Below, piece by piece: positions 1 to 11,519 of a stretch of 64,000 nucleotides of DNA. The stretch's first letter is position 1. Each line of letters begins with the position of its first letter. A program made the translations under genes and the position numbers. Source of the stretch: Aselliscus stoliczkanus (Eukaryota; Chordata; Mammalia; Chiroptera; Hipposideridae); NCBI GenBank assembly GCA_033961575.1, contig CM066731.1, positions 84,899,501 to 84,963,500 on the forward strand, written 5' to 3'. The notes beneath the pieces were generated by a model. It was not told where the DNA came from, did no database searches, and saw only the letters and a list, made by a program, of their open reading frames with translations.

Positions 1-1038
1 TATGCCCCAGCACTGGGCCACTTGGCACATAGTTTGTGGGCCTACATGCCCTAGCCTCCGATGTAACCAAGGGCACCAGTGGCATCCTCTACTGCTGAAG
101 GAGAGATGGGAGGGGCAGAGTGGACTTGTGCCAGTGCATCTGCCGTATCGTTTCCAGGGGAGAAGGATGACTTGTGGCCTGGGACGTGGTAAATCATAGC
201 CACCTGGCTTTTACCCTATGTCCAAAGATCCTTCCAGGGGGCACATCCCCACAAGGAAGCTATCCTATCATCCACCCTGGGAAACCCAACTTGGCAGCCA
301 CAGGGTGAGAACCCGGAACACTGCCCAGCTGTCAGTGCAGACATGCACATCCCCTGCCTCCTTCATGAACACCAGCCAGACAGCCCTGAGCTAAACATGG
401 CCCGTTGCTCCAAATACACTCCCCACTTGGTCAGTGTGGGAGTTTGGGCCACTCCTGTCCTGGGGACCCTGAGCCATGACTGCAGCCAATCCTTGACCAG
501 GTATGTGGACTATACCGTCCCAGGTCACTAGGGCTGCATAAATGGCCTCTAACTGCTTCTTGATTAACAAGTACCTCCGTTAAGCTCCTTTCTAGAGCAG
601 AGACCAGAAACCCAAGGACACCTTCCTGTTCCCATGGGTTTGTCACAGACCCCAAACCAAAGCCTTCTTCCTGCATCTGCACTGTCAGCAGGTATGGAAG
701 GGTGGTGTCAGTGACCCGCAAGGTCTGGGCTAGAGCCACAGCCTGTTTGACAGTTGTAAAGTCTTACACCATCCTGGAAGTCCAGTCCCACACCACACCC
801 TGCTTCATGAGACCATGAAGAGGGCACGTTATGGTTGTCAAGTAGGGTGTCAATACCCGTAAATACCCCAAGAGGCCCAAAAAGGTCTGGAGCTGTTTTA
901 CCATCTTTGGGCGCAGATAGGCCTGATCTTGTCAATGACAGCCTCCTGCATAACCTTGGTCTTACCCGATCAGATAATTACCAAGAATTTGACCGATAAT
1001 ACAGGCCCTTGGACCTTGGCCTCATTGACAGCCCATTC
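1..1038 (-). pseudogene. ERV-A RNase H and integrase N-terminal remnant
   Basis: Continuation of pol. The minus frame at 431-739 matches the start of RNase H in ERV-C (around QTLRV-D- and LLTVQ). The block at about 315-400 parallels the ERV-C RNase H stretch near 51620-51700. The block at 1-60 parallels the ERV-C integrase N-terminal stretch near 51350-51410. Internal deletions and stops are frequent. The window edge cuts the gene. Confidence 0.65.
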
Positions 1039-1791
1039 TCAGTCATTAAGTGCCGCTCTGAGGGCCTTGGCCTCATTCTCTAGATCTGCAAGAGAATCAG
1101 TAGTTAACATTATATTGTCAATATAATGAAACAACGACACCACTGGGGCATGCTTCCAGGTGGCCAAGTCCTGGGCCACAAATCCATGGCAGATTGTCAG
1201 GCTGTGCAGGTACCCCTGTGGCAGGACCACAAATGTCCATTGTTATCCTTCCCATGTGAAGACAAACTCCTCGTGACTCTCCTGTGCAATGTCAATGGAG
1301 AAAAAGGCTTTTGCCAAGTCCATGATGTAATGGTACCTCCCCAGTGTCAAGAACAGATGGTCCATGAGGCCCATTACAGAGAGGACAGTGGCATGCAGGG
1401 GTGGTGGTGTCACCCTGTTCAGTTCCCAGTAGTCCACAGTCATGTGCCAAGTGCCATCCAGCTTACAGACAAGCCATACAGGGGAATTAAATGAGCTGTG
1501 AATGGGGCATATAATGCCCACCTCCTCCATCTTCAGGATCATCTGGCTGACCTCTTCTTGTCCTCCTGGGAGGCAGTACTGGTGCACACGAACTGTCCTG
1601 GCAGGGTTTGGCAGGACAACGGACTTGTGAGGTGGGTGACCTTGCACCCCCATTTTCACAACTTGCACCCACAAGCAGAGTTCGCCCTGTGTAGTCTGTA
1701 CTGCAAGGTCCTTCAAGACATCCATCCCCCAATATGTACTCCGCAACAGGGGGAATGTATACCACATAGGCTCATGGGGCAAGGCATTCAA
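1039..1791 (-). pseudogene. ERV-A reverse transcriptase remnant
   Basis: Two minus-strand frames (1243-1791 and 1039-1230) together cover the finger and palm domains. Visible landmarks are the PGGQEE block, a VDYWELN block, a DLAKAFFSI block with the first catalytic aspartate, VLPQGYLHS, and the catalytic box, which reads YIDN instead of YIDD (1114-1125). A frameshift separates the two frames. Loss of the last catalytic aspartate predicts a dead enzyme. Confidence 0.85.
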
Positions 1792-2030
1792 TGCCTAGGA
1801 CCACAGTTTCCTGCTGCACCCATATATGATGGCCTCCATACCCTTCTATGTATGCTAGCGTGCCTCCAACCTGGTCTGGATTGCTGGGTACAACAGGGTG
1901 CTGTCAGCACCCATGTCCACCAGGGCCAACACATGCTGCACATTGTGGGGGTACCAATGAATGGCCAATTCCACATGAGACTTTTGGTCTCCCAGTTCCT
2001 CCACCAACCAGGTCCCTCAGCCTGAACCCT
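1780..2030 (-). pseudogene. ERV-A protease remnant
   Basis: The minus strand around 1890-1935 encodes an aspartic-protease active-site block in which DTG has become DMG (1910-1918), followed by AD-ST. This position between gag and reverse transcriptase is standard for retroviruses. Surrounding frameshifts leave only fragments, and the active-site change alone would be expected to inactivate it. Confidence 0.65.
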
Positions 2031-2049
2031 AGTCAAAGAAGTCCTGTAG

Positions 2050-3340
2050 CAGTACTTTGCGATCAGTGACCTTTGGTAGCTTGGTGAATTCTGCTCTGGG
2101 CTCAACTGGTTCCAGAGGGTCAGCAGCACCTCATTGGGCTGCTGTTTGATCTTCACCTGACACACACATGCCACCAGGAGAAAGAACCACATTTGCCTCC
2201 AGCTCACTTTGACAGGACCTGCTGCCACTGGGTGGGGCTGTGCCTTCCACACTGTGGGAGAGCCCTGGGGGTGGTTTTGACAGGCCTAGCCACCCCACTT
2301 TGTCCTTCAGCCAGATCTCCATGTCACCTAGCCTAGCCATAGCTGTCGTGACCCCTTGAATGCGGCGGTCCACAAATTAGGTCAAAATGGCAGCCACCTA
2401 GCCAAAGGAGCCTGCCTGGTCAGACATAAAGATTAAGTCCATCATCCATGTGATGAACACTTCCTCATCAGGCTATTATAGTGCTCCCAAAAGATCATCT
2501 GGCACATGCCCATCTTCCTGATGACTTGCACCAGGTCCGTGTACATGGACCATTTGCTGACCACCTCCAGCAACTCTCCTGCGTCTGTCCAGACCATACA
2601 GGCTGCCAACATGAGCCAGTTGATCAGGGAATGATTACCCTGGTCATTTCCCACCAAGCACTGAACATTCTGCAGGTGCTGGCAGAGAGAGGGTATCCCG
2701 GTAATGGAGGCAAGTTGGGCCATATCATCAGGGGACAGCTCCATGCTCTCGGCCCCATTGTCCCACAGTTGGAACAGCCAACCAGGAATGGTCTCTCCAA
2801 TCGTTGATGAATTTGCCTAGCTAACACCAGGAGCTCAGCCCACGTATATGCCATATACATTGTGTGCTGCTTGACGTCTGGCACCCCAGTAGGGCCTCCT
2901 TCCAGGGCTATTGGCTGGTAGTGCTCTACCTGCCACCTGATTACCGGACAGGCCTGGAACATGCCTTTTACTAGGTTCTCGGATCATGATGTAGTGGGGG
3001 AGGAAAACGGGGAGCCTACCTCGCCTTTCAAGGCCTTTTCTGGGGAATGGACCCGTTGTTCCAGGGCCTCCTGAATCTGCTTCAGGGGCTGCACTTGCCA
3101 AGTCTGGTCCCCTACAGTGACTGCTTGCTTCCACAAGACGGAGAGGAGCAGCCATGCAACCTGCCCCTCCATTTAGTGGTGGGCCATGGGTATGCTCATC
3201 TCCATATGGCCTAATGCCTCCTGTACAGCCTCCAAAGTGGGCTCCACCACCTCCAAGTCCTCAGGAGGGGCCCATGCCATGAGGAATTCAGCAACCAGGT
3301 ACCATCACATGGTCAGGGACCATGTGGTGGAGTCCTCCCC
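2050..3340 (-). pseudogene. ERV-A gag remnant
   Basis: Broken gag region. The minus-strand frame at 2442-2744 parallels the gag frames of ERV-B (20240-20629) and ERV-C (53921-54109) in the stretch around DLVQVIR-MG-. Several frames are needed to cover the region, and no clean zinc knuckle is readable here. Gag is recognised mainly by position between LTR and protease and by similarity to its two relatives. Confidence 0.7.
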
Positions 3341-3376
3341 AGAGCACTTTGGGGTAGTGGGGCAGTCACTCACCAT

Positions 3377-3394
3377 ATCCTGTTGACTACACCA
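3377..3394 (-). other. ERV-A primer binding site, serine-tRNA type
   Basis: The minus strand reads TGGTGTAGTCAACAGGAT, two bases downstream of the LTR. It matches the complement of the 3' end of mammalian tRNA-Ser(AGA) at about 15 of 18 positions. The tRNA sequence is recalled knowledge; the match was counted by eye. Confidence 0.75.
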
Positions 3395-3396
3395 AA

Positions 3397-3746
3397 TATT
3401 AGGTCCAAGGGTGTCAATCAGGGACTGTCTGGGTGGTGAGATGCCCAGCTGAAAGAAGGCACAGGCAGACTGTGTGCCATAAATGCAGCAACAGCTCCTT
3501 ATTCATCCGAAGCTGGGGCCAGAGAGAGAGGGAGAGAGTGAGCTCCAAAATGGGAGCGGAGTTTTATGCCCTCATACAAACAACACATGCACAGGAAAGA
3601 AACTTATATCAACAAGTAAGTGACAAGAAACTTATATCAACAACTTGTTTTTCTTCCCCGTGACCCACCCAAGAAGGAGGGACAGGTTGGTCTCCAAAGC
3701 CTGTAAACATTTCCTAACTGAGAGGCCCTAACACCTGGGCACCACA
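3397..3746 (-). repeat. 5' LTR of ERV-A
   Basis: About 350 bp. On the minus strand it begins TGTGGTGCCC at 3746. It ends at 3397 two bases before the primer binding site; the expected terminal CA appears mutated to TA. A TATA-like GCATAAAAC lies near 3570 and an AATAAG-type signal near 3500. An 18-base direct repeat (around AAACTTATATCAACAA) occurs near 3598-3645. The sequence is not alignable by eye to the ERV-B/ERV-C LTR apart from a short stretch near the U5 end. Confidence 0.75.
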
Positions 3747-3747
3747 T

Positions 3748-4207
3748 TACAGTAAAAGACACATTGCCATTCATCCCCCTCAAAATACTCCCCCTTGATT
3801 CAAACACACTTATCCCATCATTTTTGCCACTTTCTGAAGCAGTTCTGGAAGAGAACTGCTTGTCATTACTTCATCCTCCATCATGACAATGCTCCAAGTC
3901 ACACATTGCTTCTGGTATCGGCAATTTCTGTCAAATAAAAACATTATGGTGCATCCTCATCCACCTTGTTTACCAGATCTGGCACTGTGAGACTTCTGGA
4001 TCTACCCCAAAGTGAAAATGATCATGAAAGGTAAACATTTTGAATCCATTCAGGGCATCGAGGCAGCCACACAGAGCAACTAATAAGACACTCACAAAAG
4101 AGAATTTCTAGAGCTGTTTCAGAAAGTGGCAAGAATGATGGGATACATGTATTTGAAGCAAGGGCGAGTATTTTGACTGATTATTGTCAATGTGTCCTTT
4201 ACTGTAA
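3748..4207 (+). mobile_element. Mariner-type element with ~100-bp inverted terminal repeats
   Basis: The element begins TA-CAGTAAAAGACACATTG (TA at 3748) and ends with the inverse, CAATGTGTCCTTTACTG-TA at 4207. The inverted match extends about 100 bp inward on both sides, with indels. The plus strand between them (about 3880-4190) reads as the C-terminal third of a mariner transposase: an HDNAP-like block, a PDL/DLPQ-like block and an FESI block, with stops and frameshifts. The TA flanks are the usual Tc1/mariner target duplication. It is non-autonomous and dead. Confidence 0.75.
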
Positions 4208-4243
4208 TAATTTATTTTAATTTAAACACTCACAGCATTTTTT

Positions 4244-4493
4244 TTTTATTTTTTTTTATTTTTTTATTTTTTTTTTAATTAGTTTCAGGTGTACAACACA
4301 GTGCAAGAGTTATACATTTTACCCCTCAAAGTGACAACCCCCCAACCCCAATACACCACCCCACACCCCCCCATTTCATATATATCTATTACTCTTCCTC
4401 TGACTCTCTTCCACAGTATAATCCACATCCCGTGACTATCTATATATATTCAATTACAGTAGGTATACCACCTCCACTTTAGTAATACAGTGC
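4244..4493 (-). mobile_element. L1 3'-end insertion
   Basis: A T-rich head (the poly-A tail on the other strand) is followed by a typical L1 3' UTR stretch around TTTCAGGTGTACAACACAGT. It is flanked by a near-perfect direct repeat of about 18 bp (4225-4243 and 4494-4512, around CACAGCATTTTTT, one mismatch). This is a short, 5'-truncated L1 copy made by target-primed reverse transcription. Confidence 0.8.
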
Positions 4494-4512
4494 AACATTC
4501 ACAGCATTTTTT

Positions 4513-4867
4513 GATCAGATCTCATAATCCTACTTATCAGGACCATTTTAGTGAGTTTCTCAAACAAACCCAGAAAGAAAATTGACAGACTTTGCCTTGA
4601 GAACCAAAAGGGAGGACTGGGCAGCTTAGCAGGAGAGGAATTGATAAAAAGAAGGGAGAAAGTGTGGCAATTCTACTTATAGAAATAAAAGCCTTCATAC
4701 AATGTCAAGAGAGGCCTTTCTTCATCTTGGGATTAGTCTGCTCCACATCTTGGAGTGTATCTGCCTTTACTAATAAACTTCTTACTATCCTATACCTGCA
4801 CAAAACTCCGTCTCTGGCTGAATTCTTTCCTCAAGAGCACAATGAGCCAAGGAATATTATCACAATT
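4513..4867 (+). repeat. LTR-like 3' end, low confidence
   Basis: Non-coding stretch. The segment about 4760-4840 has the look of an LTR R/U5 region on the plus strand: AATAAACTT near 4771, followed by a C-rich stretch and CTGAATTC. No partner LTR or clear TG..CA ends were found. It could equally be a different old repeat. Confidence 0.35.
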
Positions 4868-7800
4868 TAGTAACAGTACCATACTATCAAAATATTTGAC
4901 TGTATTACCCATGCTGTACGTTACATACCCAGGACTTGTTTTACACCTAGAAATTTGGACTTTTTATTGTCCTTCACCTTTTTCCTCCCTTTTTAAATTT
5001 TCCACTAAAGTTGACATTCAATATTATTTTACATTAATTTCAGGTGTAGAGCATAGTGGTTAGACATTTGTATAATTTAAAAAGTGATCACCTTGACCAG
5101 TCTAATAGCCACCTGGCATTACAGAGTTATTACCATATTATTGACTATATTCCCTATGCTTTACTTTACATCCCCATGACTACTTTGTAACTACCAATTT
5201 GTACTTCTTAATCCCTTCACTTTTTCACCCTGTCCTCCAAATCTCCCATCTATCACCCTGACAAATCTAGTACCCATCTGACACCATACATAGTTATTAT
5301 GATATTATTAACTATATTCCTTATTCTGTACTTTACATCCCCATGACTACTGTGTAACAACAAAAGTTGTACTTCTTACCCTTTCCTTTTTTCAGCCTCC
5401 TTCCCAACCCCCCCACCCTGCATCTGGCAATGGTCAAAATGTTCTCTATGTCTATAAATTTGTTTCTGTTTGTTCATTTGTTTATTTTATTCTTTAGATT
5501 ACACATACAACTGAAATCACATTGCACCTGTCTTTCTCTGTCTGACACTCCACTAAACACAAAACCCTTCAGGTCCATCATACTGCTGCAGATGGCAAGA
5601 ACTCATTCTCTTCCTTAGCCGAGCAATATTCCATTGTATATTATGTATCACCTAATCTTTATGCATTTTTCTATCAACAGAAGTACCATTTTTGTTATTG
5701 GTTTTGTTAGGTTGCCCCTATGTCTTGGCCATTATAACTAATGCTGCAGTGAATATATGGAGGCACATATCTTTTCAAAGTAGTGTTTTGGGTTTCTTTG
5801 GGTAAAAACTGAGAAGTATGAGGGCCAGCTGAGTGGCTCAGTTGGTTAAGAGCTTGCTCAAAAGTGTGAGCTGAACTCAGCAACAGCAGTTTCATACCCG
5901 GCCTGAGCTGTTGCTGAGCTGCCAACAGGTGGTAGGATGGCTCAGCTGAAAAACAAACAAACAAAAAAACCCAGAAATATGATTACTGGGTCCTTCTTTG
6001 TCTCTTGTTATAGCCTTTGTTTTATGTATATTTTGTCTGGTATAAGTATTGCTACTCCTGCTCCTTTTTTTCTTTTTTTTTCCATTTTAATGAAATAACT
6101 TTTCCCATCCCTTTACTTTCAGTCTGTGTGTGTCTTTCAATCTGAAGAGAATCTCTTATAAGCAGCATATGTACGGGTTTTTGTTTTCTTATCCATTCAG
6201 CGGCCCTATTTTTTCTTTCTTTCTTTTTTTGTTTTTTTTGTTTTTTTTGTTTTTTTTTCCTTTTTTTGTCTTAAGGAAGTCCCTTTAACATGCCTTGTTA
6301 TATTGGTTTGGTGGTGATGAACCCCGTTAGATTTTTTGTGTCTGGGAAGCTCTTTATCTGTCTTTCAATTTTAAATGATAGCCTTGCTGGTTAGAATAAT
6401 CTTGATTGTAGGTCCTTGCTTTCCATCGCTTTGAATATTTTGTGCCAATACCTTCTGGCCTGTAGTTTCTGTTGAGAAATCAGCTAACAATCTTATGGGA
6501 GCTTCCTTGTAAGTAACTAGTTGCCTTTCTCTTGCTGCTTTTAGGATTCTCTCTTTAACCATGTCATTCTGATTACAATGTGTCCTGGTGTGGGCCTCTT
6601 TGGATTCATCTTGTTTGGGACTCTGGACTTTCTGAACTTGTATGTCTATTTCTTTCATCAGGTTAGGGAAGTTTTAATCATTAGTTCTTCAAATAGATTT
6701 TCAGTCCATTATTTTCTCTTCTATTTCTAGTACCCCTGTGATGTGAATGTTGTAATGTTATGCTTGATGTTGTTCCAGTGGTCACTTAAACTATACTAAT
6801 ATTTTTTATTCCTTATTTTTGTTTGTTTGTTTGCTTTTTGCTGTTCTGACTAGGTGTTTTCTGCTACCTTCTATTCCAAATTGCTGATTCAATCCTCTGC
6901 TTCATCCAATCTGCTGGTGATTCCTTCTAATACATTAATTTCAGTTATTGTATCCTTCATTTCTGACTGGCTCTTTTTTTGTGGTTTCTATGTTCTTTTA
7001 TATACTTGCTATCTTTTTGCTGAAATTCTCACTAAGTTCCTTGAGCATCCTTATAATCATTGTTTTGAACTCTGTCTTTGGTTGGTTGCTTGCCTTTTTT
7101 CATTTAGTTCTTTTTCTGGAGTTTTCTCCTGTTCTTCCTTTTGGGATGTGTTGCTTTGTTTCCTCCTTTTTGGCTGTCTCTCTGTGTTTGTTTCTATGTA
7201 TTAGGTAGATCTGCTATGTCTCCTAGTATTTCCAGGTAGCCTTATATAGAAGGTGCCCTTTGGGGTGCACTGTCACTGTCTCCCTGGTCACTTGTTCTGG
7301 ATACTCCAGGAGTGTCCGTTGCATGGGTTGTGTGTATCCTCCTGTTATAGTTGAGCCTTGATTGCTATTGGCACTCAGTGGATGGGATTGGCCTTTCAGC
7401 TCACTGGTTGTGGGGTTTGGTCACATCCACAGCATATCCCATGAAGCAGAATTGACCCAGCTTGCTCTGCTTCCTGTTGAGATGTTTTCTTTGTGTGTGT
7501 ACCATGCATGGGGCTAATTGATAGTACTCTGCTATAGTCTGAAACAAACCTCCAAGTTCTGGAGCCTCTTGGGAGGGGCTCTGGTGCAGGCCATGATCAG
7601 CCACTGCCTATGACCAACTGGAGACTCCCTGGTAGGAGCTAAAAAACAATCCACACTTAGTCACTGCCTGTGCTGGACCTGGAGGCATGTGGGAGAGGTC
7701 ACACTGCAAACTTAGGATGGCTGCCACCAGTATTAGGTCTGAAGCAGCTCTGCAAAAAGCCAGGAAATTCCAAGGCTTGCTGCCACCTGCCAGCTCCTGT

Positions 7801-8554
7801 AAGGTTCAGTAGCTGATAAAGCCTCATGTGGAATGGAGTTGGGTGTGATGGGGTCTCAGTGAGTCACCAGAGTGGAGTGAGAGTATCTCACCATACCAGT
7901 GCAGATTCAGATTTGGCCATGGGTGCGGAGGTGGACTCAACACAAGAAAGATGGCTACTGCCTGTTGGCCACACAGGAAAAGAACCCCACACAGGGAAAA
8001 TGACAACTGTTCCTCCAGTTCTTGCCCAGAAGTTACACAATTCTGTCTTTCCCCATATGTTTCCAATGCCCCTGAAGACACTGTCCCTACACTGGAGGCC
8101 AGGGTGAGTGCCTCACAGCAAGTAAATCATATGTAAATCAAGAGGATGCCAGTGTTTCCCACAGCCTTCCATCCTACCCTGACAGCTAGAATTCCCACTG
8201 TTTCTCACAGCAAGATGTTGTAGTGGCCCCTCTTCTCAGCACCAATACTTCTGATGAGGAGCCTAGTGTGAGACTGTGGTCCCTCACTCTCCCAGGGGAA
8301 ACATCCATGGGCAAAATATCCTTCCCAATTTTCAACAACCCCACAGAGGTTTTGGGCTATAATGTTTCATGTCAACGTCACTTCTACTAGTCTTGACATG
8401 GCTTCTTCTTTATATCTTTAGTTATAAAACTTCTGTTCAGCTAGACCTCAAGTGGTTCTCCAGGTTGATTGTTCTATAATTTGGATGTAATGTTGATGTG
8501 TTCATGGAATGAGGCAAGCACAGTGTTTATATACTCCACCATTTGGATCCCCCT
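4868..8554 (-). mobile_element. HAL1/L1-type LINE, minus strand
   Basis: Long decayed LINE. From right to left on the minus strand: a 5' region (about 7250-8554), an ORF1 region (about 6300-7250) and a 3' UTR-like region (about 4868-5990). The minus frame 6371-6658 contains the ORF1p C-terminal block around ERILKAARERQLVTYKE, typical of L1 ORF1. No ORF2 (endonuclease/reverse transcriptase) lies between ORF1 and the 3' end, which fits a HAL1 (half-L1) element; an internally deleted L1 is the alternative. A SINE interrupts it at 5822-5971. The 3' region contains tandemly repeated units. Confidence 0.7.
5822..5971 (+). mobile_element. tRNA-derived SINE, type B
   Basis: Begins GGCCAGCTGAGTGGCTCAGT (an RNA polymerase III A box) and ends in a (CAAA)n/A-rich tail. 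It is flanked by GAGAAGTATGA (5811-5821) and CAGAAATATGA (5972-5982), the duplicated HAL1/L1 target. Its relatives are the minus-strand copy at 13236-13390 and the heads of the composite SINEs. Confidence 0.85.
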
Positions 8555-9235
8555 CCAATAGAATTTTTTCTTCAATAACTTCATTGAATTAATAAAAGTT
8601 GATAAATATGAGGAAGATAATAGATCTTTACTTTCAGTCTGTAGGCTCTCAATCACCAAGGTAAGCTTCATCACAACCCTGAGTTTTGTATGAGAAAAAG
8701 TGGCCCTGCAGGGCATCCTAGAGACTTTGCATGTACCCTTGTAGGCAATGGCTTGAATCACAACTTGTCTGAGTCTAAGTGGAATGTCATGTGATCTTCT
8801 ATGAACAGGAGAGGATGGTGGGCTACGAGGAGCTACTAAAAGGCCATTTCCCACTTGCCCTGCTAACTTCCTTCAGAGGCTTTCATGAGATGGTTTCTTA
8901 TCACCTCTGGGGTTCTTTCTACTTCATTCCCCTTAAAATAAAGGTACAGAATTAAAAACCATTTAGCTACAGTCTGTATATGACTCTTCAGTTAATAGGT
9001 GTATCCTATAATTTGTGTGACAGTAAACCTTTATTTCATATTGTCCTAGTCAGGATGTGGGACAAGAACCACAAGGAGCACATTTGATTTATTCTTATTT
9101 TCACTGTCTAATACATTATCCATCCACATCTAAAAGTGGTGTTTATCTTTATAGGTTGAATGAGGTCAAGTTTTGGCCTTAGCTTTTCTTGTGAATTTGA
9201 CCATTCTTTCACAATAAGTCCTTTCTCTTAGTTTT
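8555..9235. other. No recognisable feature
   Basis: AT-rich, no repeat family or reading frame I can name. A 126-codon minus-strand frame at 8474-8854 straddles the end of the LINE and has no recognisable domain, so I treat it as chance. Confidence 0.5.
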
Positions 9236-9360
9236 ATTCTTTTTTTCCTTTTCTCTTTTCTTTACTTTTCCTTTCCCCATCTGTCTTTCTCTCTCTCCCT
9301 TCCTTTCTTCCTTCCTTCCTTCTTTTTCTTCCTCCCTCCCTCCATTCCTTCCTCCTCCTT

Positions 9361-9440
<80 letters not shown>
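9236..9440 (+). repeat. Pyrimidine-rich tract with (TC)n microsatellite
   Basis: Polypyrimidine sequence grading from (CCTT)-like repeats into an almost pure (TC)n run at about 9366-9437, roughly 36 units. Confidence 0.95.
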
Positions 9441-11002
9441 AGTGCTATCTGGTTTGTATTATATATGTTTAGTCTCAGAAACCGTATTTCCTTAATTTTA
9501 TAAAGTCATCAAATGAGAACTTTTACTCTCATGTGTTTAATAGCAATGTTAGACAAACAGGTCCCAAGATGCAGGAGCCAAAAAAAGAAGAGAGATTTTC
9601 TTCATGTGAATTACATGACAAGGAAAAAATACAAGGCAATAATTTGCTGTTTACATAAAAACTTCAAATATATCTGTTTTATACTTTAACATAACTCTTG
9701 TTTCTCCTACCTTGACTAAAAGAAATAGGCAGTAAATATTATTTAATAGTTGTGGCAGTCTGGAGCTTACCTCACTATAGATAATTCACTGGAACACTCA
9801 CCATGGTTCAGAAAAAGAAGTTTGTGGGGGTATCAATCACACAAAAAATGAGAAGCACAAAAGGTCCCCAAAGTACCCTATATGTTTTAATAGTCATCTT
9901 ATTTTTCTTGTTCATTAAAGACAGAAACTAGAGTAAAAACAATAATTGTCACTTGGAAGTTAATTCTTTCTCTAGGCATCAAAAAATTTCTTAATCACTC
10001 AGCTACAGTTTTTTTTCTTTTTATAAAATGAGGATATCAATATCAAATGTAGTATTTATGAAAGGAGAGTACTTAGGTGACAATTGTAACCCAAAACTAA
10101 GCTTCTAAGTTTTAAGTGATGACATTATTTTTCAGTATTTCTCCAATCAGTAGTAAAAAAAGTACATCAAGTTGCACTAAGAATTCACAACACTGATATC
10201 TCCATCTACTTCTGTGGGACAACTGTCTTCATGGACTTATGTAAACGCCAAAAGACTATGAAAGCTCCTTTATGCAGGTGACCACTAGCATTCTAGAAAG
10301 CATCTATGGTGTATCAATTCAGGCTTTGTAAAAACTACAATAACTTGAACAACTATTTAACACCAGTCCCAGGCATCCTATGATGTCTTTCTTTGAGAGA
10401 GTTAATTCAACTTGGGAATTTAAATGCAATAAAAGCATGTTGACATTCTTTTGCCTCAGAAACATGTTCTTAAAATTCTTGTTTGTTCTGTCTTGTTATT
10501 GTTTTTAAAAATTGAATATAGCAAAGAAGACGGGTAAGTAAAAAAGGTCTTTCATAAAACATAAAAGTACCCTTGTAAATATTCATCTTCACAGATAATT
10601 TGCATAAAGGTAGTTACATCTTCAGTATAAACGTCCCCTTATAATTAATTTGATCCCTCATTACCAGTTTGGCAGCTGAGATCATCCCAGAATGTCTGTC
10701 TGGTGGTTCCCATTATGTGAACCATGGATTATAGAAATCTGTATGTAATGCTTCTCTTCACATTATAAACTCCTATAGATTGTACACCAATTTTATGTTA
10801 GTGCTGTTTCCAATCAGATCATTAACTGAGGGTGATAACTCTGCCCTACAAATTTCTTGCTTTATATGTGGATCCCATGATTGCTGCTCAATAAATGCCA
10901 CTAGGCTTGAGTCCCTTCTGATTTTCATGCTAATGTAGTTCACCCAATCATGCCCAATTATGGCAAAGATATGATGCCATGCACATCAAGATTTAATCAA
11001 GT
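9441..11002. other. No recognisable feature
   Basis: About 1.5 kb of AT-rich, probably single-copy or very old sequence. No long reading frame, splice-flanked exon candidate or named repeat was seen. Confidence 0.5.
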
Positions 11003-11016
11003 AAATTATGGGACTT

Positions 11017-11505
11017 TTTTTTGTTTTTTAGATTTTATTTGGGAATTGGGGAAGGGGAATAGCCAAGTTGTTGTCCTTCAATCCTAGTAGTGGAGGGCGC
11101 AGCTAGCTCAGCTCCAAGTCCAGTCGTGCCGCTTAGCTCAAGGTGCTGTGCTTAACCAGCTGCGGGTGGGCGTAGCCACCATTCCATACAGGAGTCGAAC
11201 TGGCAGCCTTGTTGTTAAGAGTGTGCTCTCCATCCCCTGATCCACCTGGGCAGCAGCTCAGCTCCAGGTGCCGAGCTCAGTCCCTAGCTGTGGGAGGGCA
11301 TAGCCCACCATCCTGAACAGGCAACGTTATTGTTAGGAGCACACGCTCTTACCAGCTGAGCCATCTCACCACACATTGGCAGCTCAGCAGCAGCTCAGTT
11401 TTGGCGCAGCTCACTGGCCCATGTGGGAATCGAACCAGCGACCCTGTTCCTCAGAGCTCACACTTTTGAGCAAACTCCCTATAAACTGAGCCACTCTGCG
11501 GGCCC
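11017..11505 (-). mobile_element. Composite SINE with three tRNA-like modules
   Basis: A 489-bp minus-strand SINE with a perfect 14-bp target duplication, AAATTATGGGACTT, at 11003-11016 and 11506-11519. On the minus strand it carries three successive tRNA-like units. Each has a GTGGCTCAG-like or GTGGATCAG-like A box. Units one and three have a readable B box (GGTTCGATTCC, AGTTCGACTCC). A non-tRNA tail and A-rich end follow. A close relative is at 28098-28605. Confidence 0.85.
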
Positions 11506-11519
11506 AAATTATGGGACTT

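Larger units (their letters stand above)
1..3746 (-). mobile_element. ERV-A: class I endogenous retrovirus, truncated by the window edge
   Basis: A decayed provirus on the minus strand. Reading right to left: 5' LTR (3397-3746), primer binding site (3377-3394), gag remnant (about 2050-3340), protease (about 1780-2030), reverse transcriptase (about 1040-1790), then RNase H and the start of integrase down to position 1. The 3' half, including env and the 3' LTR, lies outside the window. The pol segments align in order with the same segments of the two other ERVs here, but the LTR differs. Every domain is split by stops or frameshifts, so no retroviral protein can be made. Class I (gammaretrovirus-like) is inferred from the pol motifs. 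Confidence 0.88.

Noticed and set aside
6854..7204. 116-codon hydrophobic plus-strand frame as a membrane protein
   Set aside because: It is the T-rich antisense of the LINE 5'/ORF1 region; T-rich codons give Phe/Leu/Ser-rich artefacts.
8474..8854. 126-codon minus-strand frame as a novel gene
   Set aside because: It crosses the end of a LINE into unassigned DNA, has no domain and no promoter or splice context.
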